The notes below the pieces were generated by a model. That model made no database searches. It saw only the letters and a program-made list of their open reading frames with translations, and was not told where the DNA came from. The translations under genes and the position numbers were made by a program. 37,984 nt of DNA from a virus. The stretch spans positions 1-37,984 of IMG/VR virus record IMGVR_UViG_3300046532_003821. The stretch is one strand, 5' to 3'. This document shows, piece by piece, positions 1 through 7,635 of the stretch. Numbering within the stretch: the first letter of the stretch is position 1; every line of letters begins with the position of its first letter.

Positions 1-513
1 AGTCCGTGGATATTACAAAACCATACAACACTAAAAGGGCTAAGGAAGGCTACAGGCAACCTATGCATCAAGGTTAGGTCGGATGAAATTTACCCAGGGC
101 TAGAAATTTTCTACAAAAGAATGATAGAGGATCAGCATAAAGCAGGCGGAATAAAGTTCCACACGAGCGATATATTCTTCAGGGCAGACAGGGAGGAAAA
201 GTTCCATATTTCAGACCATATAATCGGAGGCCCAAAGTGCGCCATGATTAGCGCTTTCGAAAAATCTACCAAAGAATGCTGCAATAAGAGAATAAAAGAA
301 TACACCTTCCCCGAACAGCTAATATGTAAATCAATACTAAGAAGCAGGGGGGTCGAAATCAAAGACTATAAGTCAAAACAGATCATGAAGGAAAATTTTG
401 AAATAGTACCAATAAACTCAATGAAGGATTCTATATGGACATGCAGTTACAGAAAGTACGACAAACTAACCACGCAAGAGACTGGGTGGCTGCAAGATAT
501 AAAAAATATCTAA
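1..513 (+). CDS. WavE-like glycan-synthesis protein, C-terminal part (truncated by window edge)
   Basis: The frame is open from base 1 to the TAA at 511-513, so only the last 170 codons are present; the ATG at 121 is probably internal. The visible protein has KVRSDE (residues 24-29), FHISDHIIGG further on, and FPEQLI in the C-terminal half. This ordered trio resembles the WavE lipopolysaccharide-synthesis family, a glycosyltransferase-like group seen in surface-glycan loci and some phages. No signal peptide or membrane segment is visible in this part. Two further sugar-transferase genes lie about 4 kb downstream, which fits a glycan role. The assignment rests on remembered motif pattern only, and the acceptor sugar cannot be inferred. 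It could also be another GT-A-like enzyme. Confidence 0.5.
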   Translation, partial: SPWILQNHTTLKGLRKATGNLCIKVRSDEIYPGLEIFYKRMIEDQHKAGGIKFHTSDIFFRADREEKFHISDHIIGGPKCAMISAFEKSTKECCNKRIKEYTFPEQLICKSILRSRGVEIKDYKSKQIMKENFEIVPINSMKDSIWTCSYRKYDKLTTQETGWLQDIKNI

Positions 514-541
514 AATAGTTATCAACATTTTCTCTTTTTAG

Positions 542-570
542 TTGTAATTAATGTTCTACTATGGTACAAT
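542..570 (+). promoter_or_regulatory. Predicted sigma70-type promoter of nrdA
   Basis: TTGTAA (542-547) and TACAAT (565-570) are separated by exactly 17 bp. The bases TGG directly before the -10 box give an extended -10 element. Transcription should start near 577, leaving a leader of about 12 nt before the nrdA ATG at 589. It lies in the 75-bp gap after the upstream gene, which holds nothing else I recognise. Confidence 0.6.
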
Positions 571-588
571 TTATAAAGAATAAATCAA

Positions 589-3015
589 ATGCAAGTTAAA
601 AAACGAAACGGACGACTAGAAGACTTTAATGTAGACAAGATTAATACTTGCGCCGAAAGGGCCTGCGAAGGGATAAGCGGGGTGTCTGCCAGCGAAATAA
701 TACTAGATGCACAGCTACAGCTTTTCAGTAAGATAACTACAGCGGAAATAGACCAAGCTCTCATATTCTCGGCAAGAGACAAAATATACAAAGAGCCCAA
801 TTACTCTTTTGCGGCAGCAAGAATACTCCTAAACTGCCTATACAAAGAAGTGTTCAAAGAGGGAGCGGACTCAGATATCCTAGAGCTTCAGTACAGGAAG
901 TGCTTTGTTCAGAATATTAAGATATTAACAAAAGACGAAAGGTTAAGCGAAAAAATGCTAGAGTTTGACCTGAAGAGACTTTCGGAAGCCCTTGTGTTAT
1001 CAAGAGATAACGACTTTAAATACCTAGGGATTAAGACCTTACACGATAGATATTTCATTAGAGCAGAGAATAAAATCATGGAATCCCCTCAGGGATTCTG
1101 GATGAGGGTGGCTATGGGGTTGTCAATAAACGAGGAGGATAAAAACGAGAAGGCAATAGAGTTCTATAACTTAATGTCTCAATTTTTATACACACCGTCT
1201 ACGCCAACTTTATTTAACAGCGGGTCCGTAAGGTCCCAATTAAGCTCCTGCTATCTAAATACCTTTGAGGATAGCATCGATGGAATATTTGACGGAGCAT
1301 GGCAGGAGGCAAGAAAATCAAAGTATGCAGGAGGTCTAGGGTTAGATGTAACTCCCTTTAGGGCAGCAGGCTCTCACATTCGGGGTACGAACGGAATCTC
1401 AAGCGGGCTTGTGCCGTGGCTAAAAATTTACAATGATCTATTGATCGCAGTCAACCAAGGGGGCAAAAGGCCAGGGGCAGGCTGCGCTTATCTAGAGCCC
1501 TGGCACTTAGACTTCGAAGACTTCTTAAATCTACGAAGGAATACGGGGGACGAAAGGCTAAGGTGTCACGACATGAATACTGCTGCATGGATCCCCGACG
1601 AGTTCATGAGAAGAGTCCAAAGCGAAGAGGACTGGTATATGTTTGACCCGTCAGAAGTCGGATTGCACGACCTTTTCGGAGAAGAGTTTGACAGTTCGTA
1701 CAAAAACTTATGCAAAAAAGCAGAAGAAGGCAGCGTTAAAAATTGGAGGAAAATGCCGGCTAAGGATTTGTGGAAAAAAATGCTAAAAGTTCTCTTTGAG
1801 ACGTCTCACCCATGGAACACCTTCAAAGACCCCTGCAATATTAGATATACAAATCAGCATAAAGGGGTGGTACATAGTTCTAATTTATGCACAGAAATAA
1901 CACTTCATACAAAAGCCTCCTCTTATGATAAAGGGGAAAAAACAGAAACAGGGGAGACGGCGGTATGTAACCTAGGATCGATCAATCTAGCCAGACACAT
2001 AAGAGAACACACAAACGCAGAAGGAAAACTTTGCTACGACATCAACTGGACAAAGCTCGCAGAAACGACAGAGACTGCAGTCAGAATGCTAGACAATGTG
2101 ATAGACCTAAACTTCTACCCGACGAAAGAAGCCTCAAACTCAAACCTAAAACACAGACCCGTCGGGTTAGGAATGATGGGACTGCACGATTTACTGCATA
2201 AAATGAATATAGTTATCGATTCAAAGGAAGGAATTGAGTTCAGTGACAGACTTTTCGAATCCTACAGCAAGAATGCAATACTGTCAAGCTCCAAGCTAGC
2301 GGCAGAGAGGGGAGCATATAGCAGTTATTCAGGGTCACTATGGGACCAAAACGTTCTACCAATAGACAGCCACAACAACCTAATGGATTACAGAAAAAAA
2401 GACAATGCCAACGAAAAACTACAGGAATGGAACGAAGTAAGATCTCATGTTAAAAAATACGGAATGAGAAACTCTAATGTTATGGCCATAGCTCCGACGG
2501 CGACAATTGGATACATAAATGGGGTAGAGCAAAGTATCGAGCCAAATTTCTCCACGCTGTTTGTTTACGAAAATAAGTCCGGAAACTTCTATATAATCAA
2601 CGAACACTTTGTCAACGATATGAAGAAGCTAAACCTATGGAACCCGACTACGGCAGATTTAGTCAAAAAGGCAGACGGAGACTTATCCTTATTAAACGGC
2701 GAAATTCCAAATGAAATAAAAGACAAATATAAAACAGTATTCAACAGGGATATGTTTAAGCTAATAGAAGCAAACGCAGCTAGGCAAAAATGGATGGACC
2801 AGTCAATAAGCTTCAACCTTTACAACAGCGGCACTTCGCTCAAATACCTCAACGATATATACATGGCCTGCTGGGAAGCGGGATTAAAAACAACTTACTA
2901 TTTAAGAAACAAGGCTGCAACTAAAGTTGAAAAATCAACCTCAGAAGAAGCGAAAACCGAAGCCTGCAGTATAGAAGCAATGAGCAATGGAGGAGAGTGC
3001 GAAAGCTGCCAATAA
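589..3015 (+). CDS. nrdA: Class I ribonucleoside-diphosphate reductase, alpha (large) subunit
   Basis: Reduces ribonucleoside diphosphates to deoxyribonucleotides in the cytoplasm, feeding phage DNA synthesis; it needs a radical-generating beta subunit (NrdB), which is not in this window. An N-terminal ATP-cone-like region (about 1-90) precedes the catalytic barrel. All class I alpha-chain landmarks are visible: active-site N432, C434 and E436 in SNLCTEITL; the redox pair C221 and C460; the radical-transfer tyrosines Y770-Y771; and the C-terminal shuttle cysteines C804 and C807 in GGECESCQ. Its 808 residues are normal for the family and no frameshift is seen. The ATG at 589 follows a good promoter at the expected distance, although the Shine-Dalgarno sequence is weak. 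It is followed by a 43-bp gap that contains a second promoter. Confidence 0.96.
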   Translation: MQVKKRNGRLEDFNVDKINTCAERACEGISGVSASEIILDAQLQLFSKITTAEIDQALIFSARDKIYKEPNYSFAAARILLNCLYKEVFKEGADSDILELQYRKCFVQNIKILTKDERLSEKMLEFDLKRLSEALVLSRDNDFKYLGIKTLHDRYFIRAENKIMESPQGFWMRVAMGLSINEEDKNEKAIEFYNLMSQFLYTPSTPTLFNSGSVRSQLSSCYLNTFEDSIDGIFDGAWQEARKSKYAGGLGLDVTPFRAAGSHIRGTNGISSGLVPWLKIYNDLLIAVNQGGKRPGAGCAYLEPWHLDFEDFLNLRRNTGDERLRCHDMNTAAWIPDEFMRRVQSEEDWYMFDPSEVGLHDLFGEEFDSSYKNLCKKAEEGSVKNWRKMPAKDLWKKMLKVLFETSHPWNTFKDPCNIRYTNQHKGVVHSSNLCTEITLHTKASSYDKGEKTETGETAVCNLGSINLARHIREHTNAEGKLCYDINWTKLAETTETAVRMLDNVIDLNFYPTKEASNSNLKHRPVGLGMMGLHDLLHKMNIVIDSKEGIEFSDRLFESYSKNAILSSSKLAAERGAYSSYSGSLWDQNVLPIDSHNNLMDYRKKDNANEKLQEWNEVRSHVKKYGMRNSNVMAIAPTATIGYINGVEQSIEPNFSTLFVYENKSGNFYIINEHFVNDMKKLNLWNPTTADLVKKADGDLSLLNGEIPNEIKDKYKTVFNRDMFKLIEANAARQKWMDQSISFNLYNSGTSLKYLNDIYMACWEAGLKTTYYLRNKAATKVEKSTSEEAKTEACSIEAMSNGGECESCQ

Positions 3016-3020
3016 AAAAC

Positions 3021-3049
3021 TTGACTTTAGGGTATTTTTCATGTATTAT
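3021..3049 (+). promoter_or_regulatory. Predicted sigma70-type promoter of the secreted protease gene
   Basis: TTGACT (3021-3026) and TATTAT (3044-3049) have a 17-bp spacer, close to the sigma70 optimum. The expected start of transcription, about 3055-3057, is only 2-4 nt before the protease ATG at 3059, so an mRNA from here would be almost leaderless. Read-through from nrdA could also supply transcripts. Confidence 0.55.
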
Positions 3050-3058
3050 ATCATATAT

Positions 3059-3991
3059 ATGAAGCATATAATTATATCGACAATAGCAGTACTACTGTCA
3101 GCGAGCCTGTGCTACTCGCAAGCTAGAGCCCTCCCAAACAAGAAGGACGTGGCACAGTTCCTTCAGGATGTTTCCGTAACGATTAAATCCGAATCAGAAA
3201 ACAGTAAGTCAGAGGGGTCAGGGGTACTAATTAACAGAAAGATAGGTGCCGAGCAGGTAGCCTTTGTTTGGACCTGCGCGCACGTGATAGATAATCTCAG
3301 AAATATCAGAAACGTAGTAAACGAAAAAGGAGGATCAGTGAAGATTGTGGAATTTGACGACCCCCAGATAATAAAAGAGTTAGTAGAGGGAGGGAGAAGG
3401 GTCGGCGAAATTAAAATGGACGCAAAAGTAATCAAGTATAGTGACTACGAACACGGACACGACCTGGCACTCCTTATGGTTAGAGCAAGGGACTACAGCA
3501 AGGCTAGTGCAAAATTTTATCTAAGTAAAGAGGATTCAATAATCCCAATTGGCACCAGATTATTTCACGTCGGATCCCTATTAGGACAGATGGGAGCGAA
3601 TAGTATGACTACAGGTATCATTTCCCAAATAGGAAGAGTAGAGGACAAGGTTGAATTCGATCAGACTACGGTTACGGCTTTCCCAGGGTCTTCAGGCGGA
3701 GGTGTTTATCTAGAAGACGGACGCTATGTAGGAATGATAGCAAGGGGAGCGGGAGAAGGTTTTAATTTAATGATCCCCATTAGGAGAATAAAAAACTGGG
3801 CAAAAGAAAATAATGTTCTATGGGCAATTGACCCAACAGCAAAGACCCCTCCTGTCAAGGAAATTTTATCAATGTCGATTGAAAGCTCAGGACTAAAAAC
3901 AGCCGAAACGAAGAAGTCGAAAAACAAAAAAAGGATGAATTTCCTAATAAGGACAACAAAATATGAATCTCAGTCTATACAAACCCAATAG
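3059..3991 (+). CDS. Secreted trypsin-like (S1/DegP-type fold) serine protease
   Basis: A 310-residue protein with a complete chymotrypsin-fold triad: H75 in WTCAHV, D135 in GHDLALL and S212 in PGSSGGGVY, matching the usual TxxH, DxAL and GxSGG motifs. Residues 1-22 are a positively charged start plus hydrophobic stretch ending near QARA, so export by a Sec-type signal peptide is likely. I chose the ATG at 3059 because it opens directly on this signal; the frame extends up to an ATG at 2987, but that would bury the signal and overlap nrdA. No PDZ domain follows the protease domain; the tail is lysine-rich and overlaps the next gene by 29 nt. The substrate is unknown. Cleaving host envelope proteins, or processing virion proteins, are both possible. 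Confidence 0.8.
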   Translation: MKHIIISTIAVLLSASLCYSQARALPNKKDVAQFLQDVSVTIKSESENSKSEGSGVLINRKIGAEQVAFVWTCAHVIDNLRNIRNVVNEKGGSVKIVEFDDPQIIKELVEGGRRVGEIKMDAKVIKYSDYEHGHDLALLMVRARDYSKASAKFYLSKEDSIIPIGTRLFHVGSLLGQMGANSMTTGIISQIGRVEDKVEFDQTTVTAFPGSSGGGVYLEDGRYVGMIARGAGEGFNLMIPIRRIKNWAKENNVLWAIDPTAKTPPVKEILSMSIESSGLKTAETKKSKNKKRMNFLIRTTKYESQSIQTQ

Positions 3992-4499
3992 TAAAAACAG
4001 CGGATGTGCGTTCAGCTTCAGCGTGGGGCCAGGAACGAAAGGCGTTCCTTCTATTTATTGCAGCGCAATACAACAGCACAGTTGGAATTCGGGAACAAAA
4101 ACCGCAAATTTCTCAAAAAACAGAGAAGATGCGGAGAAGAATATTAACGTAAAATTCAACGAGTTTGAGATAGGGGCAATAATATCAGCATTCAACAATA
4201 GATACGAGTATAGCACCTACCATACCTTTGACGAGAACTCTACCTCAATAAAGCTAACTCCGTGGGATAAATCCCAAAAAACAAAAGACGGAAGCCAAAT
4301 TGTTCCAGCATTCGGACTTGTGCTAACCAGAAACGGGAGCCAGACATTCAGGCTTCCGATGGAACCTGGAGAAGTCGAAGCCTTAAAAATGCTTTTTGCA
4401 AGGTACTTCGATGAGCTGTTTACATTTTCTGCTAACAAAAAAAAACAACCAGAGGAAGCCAGGTCGCAACCAAAGTCGACTAACGAGGCTCCCTTCTAA
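3963..4499 (+). CDS. Probable single-stranded DNA-binding protein (PC4/whirly-like?)
   Basis: A 178-residue protein with alternating beta-rich segments and a helical stretch containing PGEVEALKMLFARYF (about 136-150), followed by a disordered, lysine- and proline-rich tail ending NEAPF. A flexible tail ending in Pro-Phe is typical of phage and bacterial SSBs, where it recruits partner proteins. The body does not look like a classic OB-fold SSB; a strand-rich half ending in FGLVLTRNGSQTFRLPM followed by a helix recalls PC4/whirly-type ssDNA binders. It sits between nrdA and a possible recombination gene, which fits DNA metabolism. It starts inside the protease gene (29-nt overlap) behind a good TAAGGA Shine-Dalgarno site and ends in a TAATG overlap with the next gene. 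The function is inferred, not recognised by direct homology. Confidence 0.4.
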   Translation: MNLSLYKPNSKNSGCAFSFSVGPGTKGVPSIYCSAIQQHSWNSGTKTANFSKNREDAEKNINVKFNEFEIGAIISAFNNRYEYSTYHTFDENSTSIKLTPWDKSQKTKDGSQIVPAFGLVLTRNGSQTFRLPMEPGEVEALKMLFARYFDELFTFSANKKKQPEEARSQPKSTNEAPF

Positions 4500-6451
4500 T
4501 GGCTAAAAAAAAAATCCTATTCCACAGTAACTGCTCAAGAGTCTTTACGGGATTCGGGAAAAATGCCAAGAATATATTAACCCATCTCTTTTCAACAGGA
4601 AAGTATGAGATAATAGAGGTGGCGAACGGAGTAAAGGAGGAGTCTCCAGCTCTGCAGCTTTTTCCATGGAAATGTATAGGGAGCTTTCCTAACGACCCTG
4701 CTATTGAAAAAGAGTGCGATACAAACAACTCAACTAAAAGCAAAGCGGGATATGGGCACTTCAGGATAGATGAAATAATTTTTAAAGAAAAACCAGATAT
4801 ATATATTGGCTCGGAGGATATATGGGCGTTTAACGGGTTCTGCGAAAGGCCTTGGTGGTCGCACATAAATACCATACTTTGGATAACTCTAGACTCGACT
4901 CCAATACTAGATACGACAGCTTCTACAGCAAGGAACACGGACAAGTTCCTAACCTGGTCAAATTTCGCCCAAAAAGAGCTAGCATCTCAAGGAGTAGGGA
5001 ACGCCCAATGTATACATGGACCGATAGATGACTCAAACTTTTTTAAATTAAAAGACGAACAGAGAAAAAAAATAAGAAATAACAGCAACATAGAAGAAGA
5101 TGACTACATAATAGGATTTGTATTTAGGAACCAGCTAAGGAAAAGTGTCCCAAACCTATTAGACGGATTTGCCAAGTTCAAAAAAGAAAACAGCAAAACC
5201 TCAGCAAAACTATTACTTCACACTAACTGGCAAGAGGGCTGGGATATTCCCAAATTAATCAAAGAGAAGGGCATAGAAAACAAGAATGTTTTAACTACAT
5301 ATTTTTGCTCGAAATGTAAAAAATACAAAATACAACCCTTTGCCGCAGACAATAAAAAGGGAGGAGAAAAGCAATGCTGCCCCCACTGCGGTAGCAAGCA
5401 GGGGCTAAACACATCAAGCGTGCACGAAGGGCCAAGCGAAAGCCAGCTAAACGAAATATATAACCTCATGGACGTATACTGCCACCCCTTTACTTCAGGA
5501 GGTCAAGAACTACCCATTCAAGAGGCTAAGTTATGCGAATTAATAACACTAGTTACGGACTACAGCTGTGGACAAGATTGTTCCTCAGAAGACTCAGGAG
5601 GCATGCCTCTATCTTGGGCAGAATACAGAGAGCCCGGAACGCAGTTCGTAAAAGCAAGCACTTGTCCCCACAGTATATGTAGCAAACTAACAAAATCCCT
5701 CAAAATGAATAACGCAAAAAAGCTAAGGATGGGAAAAAAAGCAAGAGATTTCGTAGTTAAAAACTACTCGATAGAAGCTTCGGCAAACAAATTAATGAAA
5801 ATAATTGATGACATGCCTGAGAGTGACAAGGGTATGCTCAACAAGGATAAACTAAAAGCAAACCCCAATTGCATAATCCCAGAGGCAGAAACGGACGAGG
5901 AGTTTATAACAAAAACATACAAGAACCTTTTGAGAGTAAAACTAAAAACCCATTCAGAGGTATTTGAGTTTTTGCTAAAAAAAATCAGAGCAGGAACCTC
6001 AAGAGAAAAAATATTTGCAGCACTAAAAAAGAATGCGGAAAGACAAATACAGTCCTCAAAGAAAAAGGAAAAAACAATAGCAGATTTCCTAGACGACTCC
6101 GACAAAGGAAAAAGAATAGCAATAGTGCTACCAAAAAGCATAGGAGATATATTTATGGCAACAAGCCTACTGGCAGACATTAAAAAAACATACGAGGACT
6201 ACAATCTGTATTTCATATGTCAAGAAATATACCACGAGATACTAGAAGGAAACCCCTATATACATAAGGTTCTCCCAATGACTCCAGAGTGCCACGACGC
6301 ACTAACACTAGAAGGCTTTAGCGGAAGAACAGACCGGCCGGATGAGGAAGGTTTTTTTGAAGTAGCAATACTTCTCCACATAAATAACCAGAGAGTATTA
6401 AACTATACAAGAAACGGCAAAGACAAAATATCCCTAGACTTATGCACCTAA
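4499..6451 (+). CDS. Multidomain glycosyltransferase: GT-B (GT4-like) with zinc ribbon, DUF4214-like segment and N-terminal half of a GT9 domain
   Basis: Residues 1-430 look like a GT-B glycosyltransferase, with a GT4-type donor motif near 330-345 (FTSGGQELPIQEAK). A zinc ribbon is inserted: C270-x2-C273 and C294-x2-C297. Residues about 464-515 resemble a DUF4214 helical segment (TKTYKNLL...IRAGTSREKIF). From 537 onward the chain looks like the N-terminal Rossmann half of a GT9 heptosyltransferase (RIAIVLPKSIGDIFMATSLL), then stops at residue 650 in mid-domain. The missing GT9 half is the next ORF, in the -1 frame. The gene begins in a TAATG overlap with the SSB-like gene behind GAGG. Likely role: transferring sugars to a cell-surface, phage or nucleic-acid target; donor and acceptor are unknown. 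The GT-B call is firm, the DUF4214 call tentative. Confidence 0.75.
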   Translation: MAKKKILFHSNCSRVFTGFGKNAKNILTHLFSTGKYEIIEVANGVKEESPALQLFPWKCIGSFPNDPAIEKECDTNNSTKSKAGYGHFRIDEIIFKEKPDIYIGSEDIWAFNGFCERPWWSHINTILWITLDSTPILDTTASTARNTDKFLTWSNFAQKELASQGVGNAQCIHGPIDDSNFFKLKDEQRKKIRNNSNIEEDDYIIGFVFRNQLRKSVPNLLDGFAKFKKENSKTSAKLLLHTNWQEGWDIPKLIKEKGIENKNVLTTYFCSKCKKYKIQPFAADNKKGGEKQCCPHCGSKQGLNTSSVHEGPSESQLNEIYNLMDVYCHPFTSGGQELPIQEAKLCELITLVTDYSCGQDCSSEDSGGMPLSWAEYREPGTQFVKASTCPHSICSKLTKSLKMNNAKKLRMGKKARDFVVKNYSIEASANKLMKIIDDMPESDKGMLNKDKLKANPNCIIPEAETDEEFITKTYKNLLRVKLKTHSEVFEFLLKKIRAGTSREKIFAALKKNAERQIQSSKKKEKTIADFLDDSDKGKRIAIVLPKSIGDIFMATSLLADIKKTYEDYNLYFICQEIYHEILEGNPYIHKVLPMTPECHDALTLEGFSGRTDRPDEEGFFEVAILLHINNQRVLNYTRNGKDKISLDLCT

Positions 6452-7635
6452 TAGAAAACTACGCTCTGGCGGCAGGATGCAAAATAGGAACTCCCCATAT
6501 TGAACCTCTATTCTATCCAATAGAACACGATAAATATATAACAATACATGGGGGCTCCGGAATGGATTCGAAAAATTATTCTTATTTCGAAAACGTTATT
6601 AAATTAATTAAACCGAAATTAAAAGAGCAAGGAATCAAAATACTCCAGATAGGGGAAAAGAAAGACGAGAGCATAAAGGGGGCAGAGAGCCTATTAGGAG
6701 AAACGTCACTAAGGCAATCCTTTTTTGTCCTAAAAAACTCCATGCTCCACCTAGGCAACGACTCGTTCTCGACCCACGTCTCGGCGTTTTACGAGACCCC
6801 AGTAGTAGCTCTCTACGGGCCCGTAATAACGAATACATGTAGCCCCTACTGGGGGGATAAAAACACACAATCCCTAATCTCCCCAGACTATTCCTCGAGA
6901 AAGCCTTCCTTCGCGACAAAAGAAGTAACCAAGAGGGTTGACGAAATCTTTCCAGATCATGTCGCAAGCGAATGCCTTAGGTTATTAAACATAGACAACA
7001 ACCTAAGCGAAAATAAGCCAATCCACATAGGTAGCAACTTTCACACACAAATAATAGATATAGTCCCAGATTCAGAACCCCCAAAGACAATACAAATCAA
7101 GGAAGGAAGTATGATAAATATAAGGGCGGACTATACAGACAATCCATATATGACAGAGTACTGGGTAAGGAAACACAAATGCGCAATCTACTTAAATAAA
7201 GAGATAGAGCTTAAACTAATAGAAGAAAATAAAAACAACATAAAAATAATATATTTATTTATATCAGACGAAACACCAGAAGACTATATAAACAAAATCA
7301 TATCAACAGGAGTTAAATTAAAACTATTATATATAGGAGAAGACATTTCTTCAATTAGGTTAAAATTCTTTCACCAAAATATTTACAAAGATCAAGAGCT
7401 GTCGAAAAAAGACCTTGACAATCCAGACAATCTATGTCATAATTATACATACTATGAATCCAGTCTCAACATTATCAGGGGTGACAAAATCTACCCAAGC
7501 AAAGCAGCGATGGATCTTGAACTTGAAAAACAGTGCAATACAACATTCCTGCAGAAAATCATAGACAATAGAAGCTTTTACCAGGAAATAGATTACTTTA
7601 AAATATACAAAAATGACAAAGACAAAAAAGACTAA
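6442..7635 (+). CDS. C-terminal half of split GT9 (heptosyltransferase-like) protein with unknown C-terminal domain
   Basis: Residues 1-180 match the donor-binding half of GT9 heptosyltransferases: YITIHGGSG near 32-40, then the linked motif LHLGNDSFSTHVSAF and PVVALYGPV (about 102-128). The acceptor half is at the end of the previous ORF. The two frames overlap by 10 nt, and a -1 shift after the TTA codon at 6440-6442 would join them seamlessly as SLDL-MHLIEN. Residues about 195-397 form a lysine-, asparagine- and isoleucine-rich region that I do not recognise; its DNA (about 7080-7620) is visibly more AT-rich than its neighbours. Either the two proteins assemble as halves, the gene is broken, or one base is missing from the assembly. 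It overlaps the next gene by 23 nt. Confidence 0.65.
   Translation: MHLIENYALAAGCKIGTPHIEPLFYPIEHDKYITIHGGSGMDSKNYSYFENVIKLIKPKLKEQGIKILQIGEKKDESIKGAESLLGETSLRQSFFVLKNSMLHLGNDSFSTHVSAFYETPVVALYGPVITNTCSPYWGDKNTQSLISPDYSSRKPSFATKEVTKRVDEIFPDHVASECLRLLNIDNNLSENKPIHIGSNFHTQIIDIVPDSEPPKTIQIKEGSMINIRADYTDNPYMTEYWVRKHKCAIYLNKEIELKLIEENKNNIKIIYLFISDETPEDYINKIISTGVKLKLLYIGEDISSIRLKFFHQNIYKDQELSKKDLDNPDNLCHNYTYYESSLNIIRGDKIYPSKAAMDLELEKQCNTTFLQKIIDNRSFYQEIDYFKIYKNDKDKKD

Noticed and set aside
495-511. AGATAT/ATATCT inverted repeat as a terminator of the first gene
   Set aside because: The stem is six A-T rich pairs overlapping the coding end, and the T-rich run begins 17 nt later, so it is not a convincing terminator.
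2987-3058. Upstream ATG at 2987 as start of the protease gene
   Set aside because: It would overlap nrdA, place 24 residues before a clean signal peptide and ignore the promoter at 3021-3049.
5764-6180. 138-codon minus-strand open frame opposite the glycosyltransferase
   Set aside because: Phe/Ser-rich translation produced by Lys/Glu-rich codons on the coding strand; no independent support.
6388-6451. Programmed -1 ribosomal frameshift in the GT9 gene
   Set aside because: No X-XXY-YYZ slippery heptamer in the zero frame and no obvious downstream structure; a split gene, indel or assembly error is simpler.
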